NCBI GenBank assembly: GCA_001275005.1
Contig: JWZX01003118.1
Span: 16,516-80,515, forward strand
Direction of reading: 5' to 3'
Length of the DNA: 64,000 bases
From: Chrysochromulina tobinii
Lineage: Eukaryota; Haptophyta; Prymnesiales; Chrysochromulinaceae
A program made the translations under genes and the position numbers. Each line of letters begins with the position of its first letter. The stretch's first letter is position 1. Below, piece after piece: positions 45,365 to 55,311 of this stretch. A model generated the notes under the pieces. It saw only the letters and a program-made list of their open reading frames with translations, was not told the origin of the DNA and searched no databases.

Positions 45365-48300
45365 TCACTGCTGTCCCTGCCGCCGCGCCCGACCTGCAGA
45401 TACTGCCGCCGTCACCGAGCTGGCCGCCGCAGGCCCCGCAGCAGCTGCGGCCGCGCCAGCCTCCGCCTCGGGCCGCTTTGTGGCCCGTGTGTAGCTCCAG
45501 TACGCGGCCATCGCGAGGATCATGTTGCCTTCGGTGTAGTAGAGCCACGCCGCCCCGGCCACGCCGACCGCAAGGTACTTAGCCGAGTTGGGCCCCCAAA
45601 AGTCGGAGAGAGAGAGAGAGGCGGCCTCGCGCAGCTGCGAGCGGAAGATCTGCGGCGCGAAGATCGCGAGGCACAGGCGGTCCCAAACGAACGCGCCGAG
45701 CAGCGTGACACCGATGAGGCCGAGCAGCATGTAGCGCATCTCGTCGCTGGGCAGCGGCACGAGCCCAAGCGTCGAGTTCAAGACGGGCACGAGCTCCCAT
45801 GCAGCCACTACGAGGCCCGCTACGAGACCGAGCAATGAGTAGAGCAGCGCCGGGTTCTCCGTCGCGCCGCGCATCCACGGGCGGCCCTTGTAGTTCACGA
45901 GCATCACCGCCACCTGCTGCGCCGTTTCGACGAGGAAGACGACGGTGTTGAGCAGATTGGGTTTATGGGCGGAAAAGGAGACGCCTCCAGCCGCGGCGGC
46001 GTCGGCGCTGCCCCCCTCGGGCGGCGTGGACGGCTCGCCCAAGGCTTCGAGCTTCTCCTGCTTGCGCTGGAAGGCGATCGCGGCGGCGAGCTCGGACGAG
46101 GACATGGAGGTCTTCGCCAGCTGGAGAGCGTAGAGCATGCAACTTGCATGCACGGCGAGCTGCCCGAGCACTGAGAGGAGCAGCGCAGGGTGGAAGATGG
46201 AGGCGAGGGGGAGCGTGGGCGAGAGTCGGTCGAGCGGACGCGCAAACGAGAAGGCGATCGACGCGACCGAGAGCAGCAGCCCGCTCGCGATCAGCTGCGG
46301 CTCGGACGAGCGCGAGCCTTCGAGCGAGAGCGCTGAGAGGGAGTAGGCCGAGATGAGGCAGTGTAGCATGAGGATCTGCTGCTGCTGGACCGTCGACACG
46401 AGGGTGCAGTGCCCCTGGCGCACAATATCGACACAAGAGCGGATCGACGGCAGCTTGGACGTGAAGGGCGCCGCGATCGACGCATCGCCCAGCTTCACCA
46501 TCGGGGGAGCCAGACCATTCTCGTCCTCGTCCATCTCCATGGCCGCCGCGATGAAGGAGGCTTGCCCAGCGAGCCCACCGCCGTACTTTTGGCCGAGCAC
46601 GCGCTGCTGCTCCACCATCTCGTTCTTCATGCGTTGCGTGGCGGCCGTGAGCGCCTTGAACTGCGCCATCACGGGCCCCGTGCCTTCCGCCACCAGCCGT
46701 GCAAGCTCTTCCTGCACGTATTGAGGCTGCCGTGCGCGGATCTCGGCCTGCTTCGCCTTGAGCTCGGCCTGAAACTTTTGGGCCATGACGCTGCGCTTCT
46801 GGTCTTGCCCTTTGGCAATGGCCGCGAGCTCCTCCTCGGCGCTCACCTTGGCGCCCTCCTTGCCCGCGTCTGCCGCGCCGCCCACCTCGGCGCCTTCTTT
46901 GCCCGCGTTGGCGTTGCCAAATCCGGTGAGCAGTGAGACGCCCACGTCCGCCGTCTTGAGCGCACCCACGTCGTTGCCGCCGTCGCCGCACATGAGCGTG
47001 GCGCGTCCCTTCTTGCTCAGAATCTTGTTGAGTGCGCGCACCACAGTCTCTTTACCCTCTGGCGACATTCGCGCAAAGACGGCCACTTGGTCGGCCACCG
47101 GCCACATGTCGATGCCTGCGGCCTCGGCGGCGCTGACTAGTGCTGTCCAGTTCGCGCCGGTCACGAGCAGGTCGTGCCCCGCCGTGCGCAGACGCTTGAC
47201 CGTGTCCATCGGGTCCTTGTCGCCCGCCGCGATGGGCGCGAGCACGTCTGTGGAAAGCGCCGGCCTCCACGAGAAACTCTCAAGGGCGGCAGGTGGCGGC
47301 GGCGCGCCGCCCGCGCCCACGACGGCGGCGCCCACGCCCAGCGCCTCGTAGTGCAGCAGCAGCGGCGGCTTGACGGCGATGCCCGCGCTCGCGACGGTGC
47401 CCGTCATTCCCACCTGCTGCGCTACGTAGAGCGCGGTGAGGGGTGCGTCACCGGTGAGCATAATCGTCACGTGCTGCGACTCGCGCAGCGCGCGGATGAC
47501 CGAGGCCGAATCCTTCCGCACTGGGCATCCAAACGCGAGGAAGCCTCCAAAGGTGAGGCCACTCTCGACCCACGAACGCGGCTTCTTGGCATACACGGCC
47601 GCCTCGGCCGCCGCAAGGCCCTCGCCACCGCATCGCTTGTACGCCAGAGCTAGCACTCGGAGTCCTTGCTCGGCGAGCCGCGTGTACGTGCTCTCGTACC
47701 ACTCGGGCTTGCCGCCGACGGCCTCGCCGCCCGGCTTGAGCAGCTTGCCGACGGCCTCGGGAGAGCCCTTAGCGAGGCAGAGCACTGCGTCCTCCGACCG
47801 CCCATCGGCCGTGCGCAGATTCTTCACGTGCGCCACGACGCTCATGCGCCCCAGCGACGAGGCGAAGTGATGCCGGTGCACGATCCGAACTGTCATGCCG
47901 CGGTGCAGCGCTGCCGCGCGCCGCGCGACGCCGCGCTCGCGCGCCGCCTTGGCCTCGTCCACCTTGGCCGTTGCGGCTTGCACCTCCAGAGCTGCTGCTG
48001 CTGCTGCCGGCGGCCCCGTCGAGGTAGCACGCCCTGGCACGGCTTGGCCGCCTTGGCCACCGGAGGCGGAGCGCTTGGCGGCCACGAGCGCTGTCGCGAG
48101 CGCTCCCTCGGCCTGCTTGAGCGCCATGTCGAGCGCCGGCAGCGGGTCGATGGCCGAGGCGGTGGCGGTGGCGGCGTCGTACGACCAGCCAAAGGCGTTG
48201 ATGGCCGCGAGCTCGATTGGATCTCCCATCAGCTGACCCTCGACTTGGAGAAGCGCATGGCAGCCGCCCACCACGCACGTCATCTCCGCGGAGGCGGCGC

Positions 48301-50738
48301 TCATCGACTGGATCGGGCGCGCACTCACCGCCGAGACGGCGCCCTCGGAGGAGACGGCGCCCGAGACGGCGCCCGAGACGAGCCCGCGTAGAGTGAGCTC
48401 GTCCGTCGTGAGCGTGCCCGTCTTGTCGAAGAGGCAGTGCGTGATCCTACCGGCATACGGCACGCGGAAGGGCTCGGTGCAGAAGACTTGCGCCTTCATG
48501 AGCGCCATGAGCGCGGTGTTGACGGCGAGTGCGGCCTGCATGGGCAGCTCCGGCGGCACGACCGACGTCAGGATGAGCACACACTTGAGAACAAGCTCAT
48601 ACTGCGTCTTCTTGCCCTCCTCGAGGCCCTTCTTGAGCACGTAGCCCGCGGACGCGAGCGCGAACGTGAGCAGCAGCAGCAGCAGGCCGAGGGTCTCCAC
48701 CTTGTCTGCGGTCACCTTGGCCGTCGAAAACTCGATCATGCGCATGAGCTCGCCCTGCGAGGACGAGAACGCCGTCGCGAGCACGTAGCACACGCACCCA
48801 TCCTCTGGCGGTGTGGGCACGTTGGGGCAGTTGGTGATCGAGCGCTCCCCCTTCGCTTCGCTGCCCTCGCCCACGGCGCCGGTGCCGTCTGCGTCGGCGC
48901 CCTCGACGACGACGACCGCCTTCCCCGTCGCCTGCAGCAGCAGTGTGCCCGAATAGAGCGTATGCACGCGGTGCGTCGACTTGATGTCCAGCCGGTCGCC
49001 CTTGTCCTTGTGCTCGACGGTCAGAGGGTCCTTGAGCTGTGGAAGGACGCCGAGAAGAAGGCGATCAGTGGCCATCATCATGGGTCATTAGGGGTCATTA
49101 GGGGTCATTAGGGGTCACCAGGGGTCACCAGGGGTCATCAGGGGTCATCAGAGGTCATTAGGGGTCATCAGGGGTCATCCGGGGTCATCCAGGGTCATCC
49201 ATGGGTCGTCGGGGGTCTTCTCATCAGTGGTCATCAGAGGTCCTCAGGGGTCATCAGGGGGCACTCACCTGTGGGATCGACTCGCCCGTCAGAGTGGACT
49301 CGTTGACCACCGCACCGCCGCGCAGCACGACGCAGTCGGCGGGCACGGTGAGAGGTTCTGCACCCGCCGGCCGGCGCAGGCAGATGATGTCCGACGGCAG
49401 CAGGCTCGTCGACGGCACGAGGACCCAAGCGCCGTCGCGGTAGCAGTGGAGCGAGAACCCTTTGGCTGACATGCCGCGGAGCTGCTGCATGTTCTTGAGA
49501 CGCGACAAGGCGGTGGTGCCCTCGAAGCTCAGGATCATAAAGAGCGTGAAGAGCGTGTACTTCCAGTACTCGTCCAAAATCCAAAGCACACAGCAGAGCA
49601 GCTGGAACATCGCGATGGGAGACGCGAGCTGCTCCTTGTAGAGATCGATCCACGTTGGCAGTGGGATCTCGAAGGAATTGGCGCCAAACCGCTCTTGCGC
49701 GCGCCCAACGGCCGCCCCCGCCAGACCCGCCGCCCCGGCGTACTCGCCGAGCGGCAGCGCCACCGGGCACAGCAGCGGCAGGCACGCGCCCACCGACCCC
49801 GCGGGGACCACCGACGCGGCGGCAGCGCGCTCGTCCGTCGCGCCGCCGCCCACCGCCCTCTCGCCGAGCGACACCACCTCGAACTTTTGGCGCTGGTGCA
49901 CGAAGAAGAGGGTGCCGTCCGAGGAGCGCTCGAGAGGCACGATCTCGGCCGCGCCGCGGTGCGGCGGCGGCACCACACGCGCGTACGAGCCCACCTCGAG
50001 CGTACGGGTGGGAGAATAGTACATGAGCGCTCTGAAGGCGACTGACCAGTGCGTGCTCATGTGCACGAGGAGCAGAGCGAGCAGGCAGCCGAAGAGGGCG
50101 AGCGACGCCCAAAACGAGGGCAGATACTTGCTCGGCAGCTTCTTCTCGTCCTCTTCATGTCGATCGCTCGCCTCGTCGAGGTCGCTGCTCAACTCGATGG
50201 CTGCCTTGACGCGCTCAAGCATGGCGGATGCACCGGCGAGATTCAGAGTCCCCAGTCGATTCTCGATGATCCCCAGCTGCAGCTTCTTGGCGGCCGAGCG
50301 CAGGTGGTACTGATCGACGATGGGCCGCCCGTCCGTGTGCAACTCGATGGCTCCGGAGAGCGCCACGCTGATCGCCTCTGGCTCCTCCGCATCGACGGCC
50401 TGCGTGAGTGCATCCAGCCGCTGGCGCAGCTTGCGGTGCAGGTCCTTGCCCTCTTCAAAGAGCGTCTCGTTGAAGGTGGGCAGATCGGCGGCGCGCGTGA
50501 GACCCGACTGCAGCGAGAGCAAGCTGCGCCGGTCGATGCCCTCTGCGAGCGCGGCGGTAGCCTGGATGCGCTCGTTTTGCTGGACTGTCTGCTGATAAGG
50601 CTCGCCGACTGTGGAGACGAGCCATCGGAAGACGATCGCGTGCAGCAAAGCGAGGGCCGCGAAGACGAAGTACGAAATGCCGCCCTTGCGGTGCACGAAG
50701 ACCGCACTCAGGGAGGGTGGGTGCGCGAGGCGTGGCAT
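45365..50738 (-). CDS. ATP13A1: P5A-type ATPase (Spf1/ATP13A1-like)
   Basis: Exons 49269-50738 and 45365-49036 encode about 1,710 residues. The phase-0 intron 49037-49268 rejoins TGESIPQ|LKDPL. P-type hallmarks are all present: TGES in the actuator domain, PPELP in helix M4 (VVPPELPMQ, diagnostic for P5A), DKTGTLT with the phosphorylated Asp, and GDGGNDVGALK in the hinge. WIDLYKEQLASPIAMFQLLC and LDEYWKYTLFTLFMIL match P5A helices. P5A pumps reside in the ER and extract mistargeted membrane helices (known for yeast Spf1). Odd features are a roughly 180-residue hydrophilic insert between the first two N-terminal helices (YQQTVQQNERIQATAALAEG onward) and a long charged insert after the hinge. 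The chosen start is MPRLAHPPSLS. An ATG 60 codons upstream (50918) is in frame and possible. Confidence 0.9.
49037..49268 (-). other. Introner-like intron of the P5A ATPase gene
   Basis: A 232-base intron, GTGAGTGCC...CTTCCACAG. The central part is a run of TGATGACCCC / TGGTGACCCC / TAATGACCCC units. The upstream exon ends ATCCCACAG and the intron ends CTTCCACAG, a weak trace of the exon-end duplication seen elsewhere. Confidence 0.8.
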
Positions 50739-51221
50739 AGGCCGCGTGGAGTAAAATTCACAGGAAGACCTTGCCCACCACCGTCTCGTGAACCGACCTT
50801 TCACCCCGCCCCTCCCGCCCACTTTAAGCGCGTTCTTTGGAATGATCATGCGAAGATCTTCGCAAAATGACCGCAAACAGCGCCATGGCCACACTGAAAA
50901 CAATCGCGCGCTCGCCATCCGGATGGTAAGTCAACATCGCGCCTCCTTCGTCCTTCGCGCGATAACTTTGGACGCAACACGGCGCCGCGCCTCGGCGCAG
51001 CGGCGTCGCCTCTCGCCCGCCGTGGCCGGCTGGGTGGGTCGGCTGCCACGGTGCCGGCTTGTCCTCGACCTTATGCCGGCTCGTCGTCGTTGCGCTGAAG
51101 CTCCAACTCGACTCTAAATCCCTACTAGCGGTCCTGGTTAGCATGGACCACTCATGTTCCAAAAGATGCCCCCCACACATCGGTTTCCGTTTCATTCGAT
51201 GTGTGCCTTTTTGGGTATGTT
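50739..51221. other. Divergent intergenic region
   Basis: About 480 bases between the divergent P5A ATPase and multi-EF-hand genes, expected to hold both promoters. No TATA box or RNA gene is recognised. Confidence 0.45.
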
Positions 51222-53939
51222 ATGTCGCATCTGTTTCACTCGTGGCGACTCCCCGACATAGCTCTCGGGATGAAGAAGGAGATGAAGGGGCACAGGATGA
51301 AAGCTATCAGCACGAAAGTGGAGCTATCGGCGGAGATGAATGTGCGGTCCCGCAAGAAGCTGATCTTTGAGATGCAGAAGGATGCCATGCTCTTTGCCGA
51401 GTACGACCAGAATCAGGACCGGAAGATAGATTTTGGCGAATTCATTGCCTTGCAACCAAAGGGCGTGCGCGATGCATTTGGTGCCGAAGAAATTCGCGTA
51501 TGGTTCGACGCGGCCGATGTCGACCGCGACGGCACTTTGTCGATCTCTGAATTCTTCCGATGGTCGGCCGCGAAGGCTTCGAAACGGCATGGCGCAGAGA
51601 TGTTGGAGAGTGCGTTCCACGTCTACGACAAAGATTCCACCGGTCAGCTGGATGCCATCGAGTTTGAGCAGGTGTGCAAGGATTTGGGCTTTGGATCGGT
51701 CGCATACGAAATCTTTTCGGCTTTGGATAATGACGGCTCTGGGACCGTCGCGTACGGTGAGCTGGTCTCCGCCTCCACCCCGACGCCGAGCCACGATAGC
51801 GCGAGCGATCACGATCCCGTGGATACCACGGGCTGGATCATCCATGGGCGCGACGCGCCGAACGTGCAAAGTGAATTGCAGAAGCTGCTGCACGAGAGCG
51901 GTCTTCTAGTGGTCGATCTTATGAAAGTCTTTGAAAAGGACATGAGCAATGAAATCGACTCGATGGAATTCTTCACTACGATGCGCGAGAGGCTCGGCTT
52001 TCGCGGTGAAAAGCGCGTGCTCGACGCCGTCTTCAAGAGCCTCGACGATGACGGCAACGGTGTCATCGGCTATGATGAGCTCTACGAGTTCATACGCGGT
52101 CGGAAGCACTCGCTCGACGAACGGCACTTCAACCGGGCGGTTGGGAAGCTCGTGCCGGAGCCGCAGCTTGACGTGAAAACGGGCCTGGAAGTGCGGCCGT
52201 CGCTCGAAGAGATCGCGTGGGATCCCGAGGCCCTTCGCGTGCTCATCAAGCAGATGCTCGGGCGCTGTAACCTCGCGCCGACCCATCTGCTGCGCGCGTG
52301 GGACGAAACCGAGGTACGAAACGGAAGCAGCGGACTCACGCGCGTCGCGTTTGCGACGCACGTGCGAAAGCTGCTGCGCGAAGAGGATGACGACCTATGG
52401 GTCAGCGAGGTCGCACCTGTCGCGGACGCGACGTTTGACATCATCCTGAAGGCGGTGCGCGGAGGGAACATGCTCCAGAAGGTGGGCATCGTTCACCTCG
52501 TGCTGTGGCTCAATGTCCCACCGGGGCGCGCCGCGCTGCCCTTGAAGACGCGTGGCGAGCTGAAACGCATGCGCGCGCGGCGACTTGAGATGGCGGCGCC
52601 GGCGCGGTCCACTAAGAGCCACGTCGACCTCTCTGCTCGCGCCCGTGAGGCGATCGAACTCGCGGCCGCAAGGGCCAAGGACGTTGCGCAGGCAAAGGCC
52701 GCCGCGGAGGTGAGACACGGCGTCACGCCACTCCGAAGGAATGGCCTGCCACCCTTGCAACGATGGGAGGTGCCCCGGTCCCTCGAGCCGCCGCCAAAGC
52801 CGAGCAGTGCGGGTTTGATGCCAGCGAGCGCTTCGGCCGATGCGCTGGTACCGCGTCGCGATGAAACCAAGGCGACACAACCGTTAGTCTGGCCGGGGCA
52901 GTGGCGGCGACATCGGCTGGTGGGCATTAGTGCTGGGCATCGGTGGTGTGCTCCGGCGGGCTCAAGTGGGCACACCTTAGGCAGGTGGTTTCCGACGGAC
53001 GGTCCAATGCCCAAGGTGCACCGTCCGAGCACCGTCCGACTGCATGCACGCTCTATGCCGTCCTCGCTTGAGCCGCTGTCTCCACCGCAACAGCGGCTGG
53101 CAAAGACGGCGCCTGCGACCGAGCATGCAGCCTTCCACGAGACACGCGCGAACCTCGCCCAAAACCCGACGAGAGAGGCGACGAGTGAGATGACGAGCGA
53201 GAAGTTGCCTGGGGAGCTCAAAGCCGACAGTCCCAAAGAAGGAAGACCAAAGCAATCGAGCCCGCTCTGCGTCTCCTCGACAATCATCGCGCAGCAGCGT
53301 GATTGCATTACCGAGGTGGTCGTGGCTCAAGGCCTGCAATCCCATCCCGCAGAGCCGTTGCAATGGGTGAGCAGCAAACCAAACGACCAGAAGTGTGACG
53401 GCACGAGCAGGCCGCAAGCCGACACAGACGAGCCAGCCATATTCGGTGGCAGCAGCAGCATTCGATTCTTCAGCCTACCCGCTCCAGTACGGGCGAACTC
53501 GCGGATGGACTCTATAACCACCGAGCTGGTGGGGGTGCCGAGCGCGAGTGAGGCCGAGGTGCGCGAGCTCTCCGAGGCATGCAACGCGCGAATGCTCGAG
53601 CTCGTCGGGTACGACCCCACGAAAGCCGCCTGGTTCAAATTCTATCGGCGCGTCGACTCCGACCAAAGTGGCCGCATCGACTTTAAGGAGTTTCGTCATA
53701 TGCTTCGGGTCGAGCTGCAGCTGAGCCCGAAGGTCATGGATGATCACCGGCTAAAGACGGCGTGGGTCGCGCTCGACGTTGACAGCTCGGGATACATTTC
53801 TGCGGGCGAGTTTGGCTCATTCATGAACCGTGGCGACCGCGTGCTCAACGAGGCCAAGGAGTACGCGCTCGCCACTCCTGAGCTGCAGCGCCTGCAGCAG
53901 CGCCTCCACTTCCAGCCAAGCACTGCTTCTGGAAGGTAG
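51222..53939 (+). CDS. Protein with eight EF-hands
   Basis: A single-exon protein of about 905 residues. Loops visible in order are DQNQDRKIDFGE, DVDRDGTLSISE, DKDSTGQLDAIE, DNDGSGTVAYGE, a degenerate EKDMSNEIDSME and DDDGNGVIGYDE in the N-terminal third. DSDQSGRIDFKE and DVDSSGYISAGE lie near the C-terminus. Seven loops keep the calcium ligands at positions 1, 3, 5 and 12. The central 400 residues are helical (EALRVLIKQMLGRCNLAPTHLLRAWDE), then low complexity with Ala/Arg and Ser/Pro stretches and no other domain. The start is the ATG of MSHLFHSWRLPD; MKKEMKGH 16 codons later is an alternative. It is presumably a calcium sensor or scaffold; the partner is unknown. Confidence 0.85.
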   Translation: MSHLFHSWRLPDIALGMKKEMKGHRMKAISTKVELSAEMNVRSRKKLIFEMQKDAMLFAEYDQNQDRKIDFGEFIALQPKGVRDAFGAEEIRVWFDAADVDRDGTLSISEFFRWSAAKASKRHGAEMLESAFHVYDKDSTGQLDAIEFEQVCKDLGFGSVAYEIFSALDNDGSGTVAYGELVSASTPTPSHDSASDHDPVDTTGWIIHGRDAPNVQSELQKLLHESGLLVVDLMKVFEKDMSNEIDSMEFFTTMRERLGFRGEKRVLDAVFKSLDDDGNGVIGYDELYEFIRGRKHSLDERHFNRAVGKLVPEPQLDVKTGLEVRPSLEEIAWDPEALRVLIKQMLGRCNLAPTHLLRAWDETEVRNGSSGLTRVAFATHVRKLLREEDDDLWVSEVAPVADATFDIILKAVRGGNMLQKVGIVHLVLWLNVPPGRAALPLKTRGELKRMRARRLEMAAPARSTKSHVDLSARAREAIELAAARAKDVAQAKAAAEVRHGVTPLRRNGLPPLQRWEVPRSLEPPPKPSSAGLMPASASADALVPRRDETKATQPLVWPGQWRRHRLVGISAGHRWCAPAGSSGHTLGRWFPTDGPMPKVHRPSTVRLHARSMPSSLEPLSPPQQRLAKTAPATEHAAFHETRANLAQNPTREATSEMTSEKLPGELKADSPKEGRPKQSSPLCVSSTIIAQQRDCITEVVVAQGLQSHPAEPLQWVSSKPNDQKCDGTSRPQADTDEPAIFGGSSSIRFFSLPAPVRANSRMDSITTELVGVPSASEAEVRELSEACNARMLELVGYDPTKAAWFKFYRRVDSDQSGRIDFKEFRHMLRVELQLSPKVMDDHRLKTAWVALDVDSSGYISAGEFGSFMNRGDRVLNEAKEYALATPELQRLQQRLHFQPSTASGR

Positions 53940-54653
53940 GCTAAGCTTTTGCCTCCACCTGTCTAGCTGAGCAATCGTTTGGCCTCTTTCAATGCGCCTT
54001 TGGCCTTACTCGTGTGCACGGTTGAGTGCACGGTATCGTCCCGTTGGCGCGGTACAGGGACCTGTCCCTACACCACATTTAACATTACCATGAACATTAC
54101 TCATCGCGGCACGCCCCCACCCGCTCTGTCCACGATCGTGAGGTCGTGTCTGTTGCGCTCGCGGTCCGCGCTGTACGTCGAGCTGACACACCTCCAGTCC
54201 CACATAAGAGCGCGAACTCGTTGGAGGAAGTGTACGCGCGCGGCGCGGTACTAACTCCTGTCCAGCTCCGGGGCACTGTACCGACTACCGGTACGGTGCT
54301 TCTGCGCGGTCGAGCGAAAGACCGTTCGAGGTTTGGCGCTTTGCGCGCGCGCGCTCTCACTTGGATCCGGATAAAGATTGTTTGTAGGACGGGAGCTTAG
54401 CCTACGCGGGCGCTAGGAGAGATACACCATACAGATAGGGTCTGTATCTCCCGAACTTGAGGTCCCAACATGCAACAACCGAATTTGAGGTCCCCGATGA
54501 GATGATGAGAAGGCCTAGAACTCTCGTCGCGCACGCACCCGACCGTGCGCGCGTGCGGGCTGCGGGCTCGTAGCTCGTATTTCTTTTTGAACTTCTCTCT
54601 TCGGCGAGTTGTGTGTTTACCTTGTGGCTGTGCGGCGTATTCGAATAGATAAA
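53940..54653. other. Intergenic region next to the retrotransposon end
   Basis: About 710 bases between the EF-hand gene and the last repeat of the retrotransposon. A palindromic segment (ACCGACTACCGGTACGGT) lies near 54280. No gene is called; the exact element boundary is uncertain. Confidence 0.5.
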
Positions 54654-54736
54654 GTCTTCCTGTGCTTCACACTTCATAGGGATGTTAAGTATTAATCAGC
54701 CCCGAGAGCTGGCCCTGAGGCCGAGCTCTGAGTCCC
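54654..54736 (-). repeat. Split direct repeat B2 of the retrotransposon
   Basis: 83 bases identical to 55034-55116. They start GTCTTCCTGTGCTTC and end GAGTCCC on the plus strand. Confidence 0.95.
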
Positions 54737-54770
54737 CTATTCTAGACAGTACGGGTCTGAGGAGGGTGGG

Positions 54771-54858
54771 GCACGACAAACCGCGGCACCGAGCCGCTGA
54801 ACAGGACACGAATGCGCGTCGCACTTCGTTGGGGTTACGTGACACGTGACGTCACCCA
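54771..54858 (-). repeat. Split direct repeat A2 of the retrotransposon (visible match)
   Basis: 88 bases identical to 63913-64000. The repeat probably continues to about 55033, but the other copy runs off the window. It contains GTGACACGTGACGTCAC, a nested palindrome. Confidence 0.95.
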
Positions 54859-55033
54859 AACGCGCATCTCATTCCTCCAGATTAAGAATCTGAAGTCTCA
54901 TGCATGCATGGTATGTTTGTTTACACCCGCCCGCCGGCGCATACGGCTCGGCGTCGAGCTGTTGCGCCTACCACCCTTAACGTTGTTTGCCCTAGAAGAC
55001 AACCAATCTAGCGCCTAGGCGCTAGAACCCACC

Positions 55034-55116
55034 GTCTTCCTGTGCTTCACACTTCATAGGGATGTTAAGTATTAATCAGCCCCGAGAGCTGGCCCTGAGG
55101 CCGAGCTCTGAGTCCC
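55034..55116 (-). repeat. Split direct repeat B1 of the retrotransposon
   Basis: 83 bases identical to B2 at 54654-54736. It lies about 195 bases 3' of the Pol stop codon. Confidence 0.95.
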
Positions 55117-55311
55117 TGTAGTAGTGTGAGGCGCGGAAGACGGGACGGTGGTTAAGGCGGTCGGGCGGTGTCGTGCAGTCACTGGTTGGAATAATCCCAA
55201 TGGGTGGGAGGGTCGGGTAATGTTTGGCAGCTGAGGCTCAGCGCTCTAGGCGCGTCATGAAGCTGCGATTTGGTAAAGTAAGCGGTCGGTGAGAGAGCTA
55301 AGTTGGATGAG

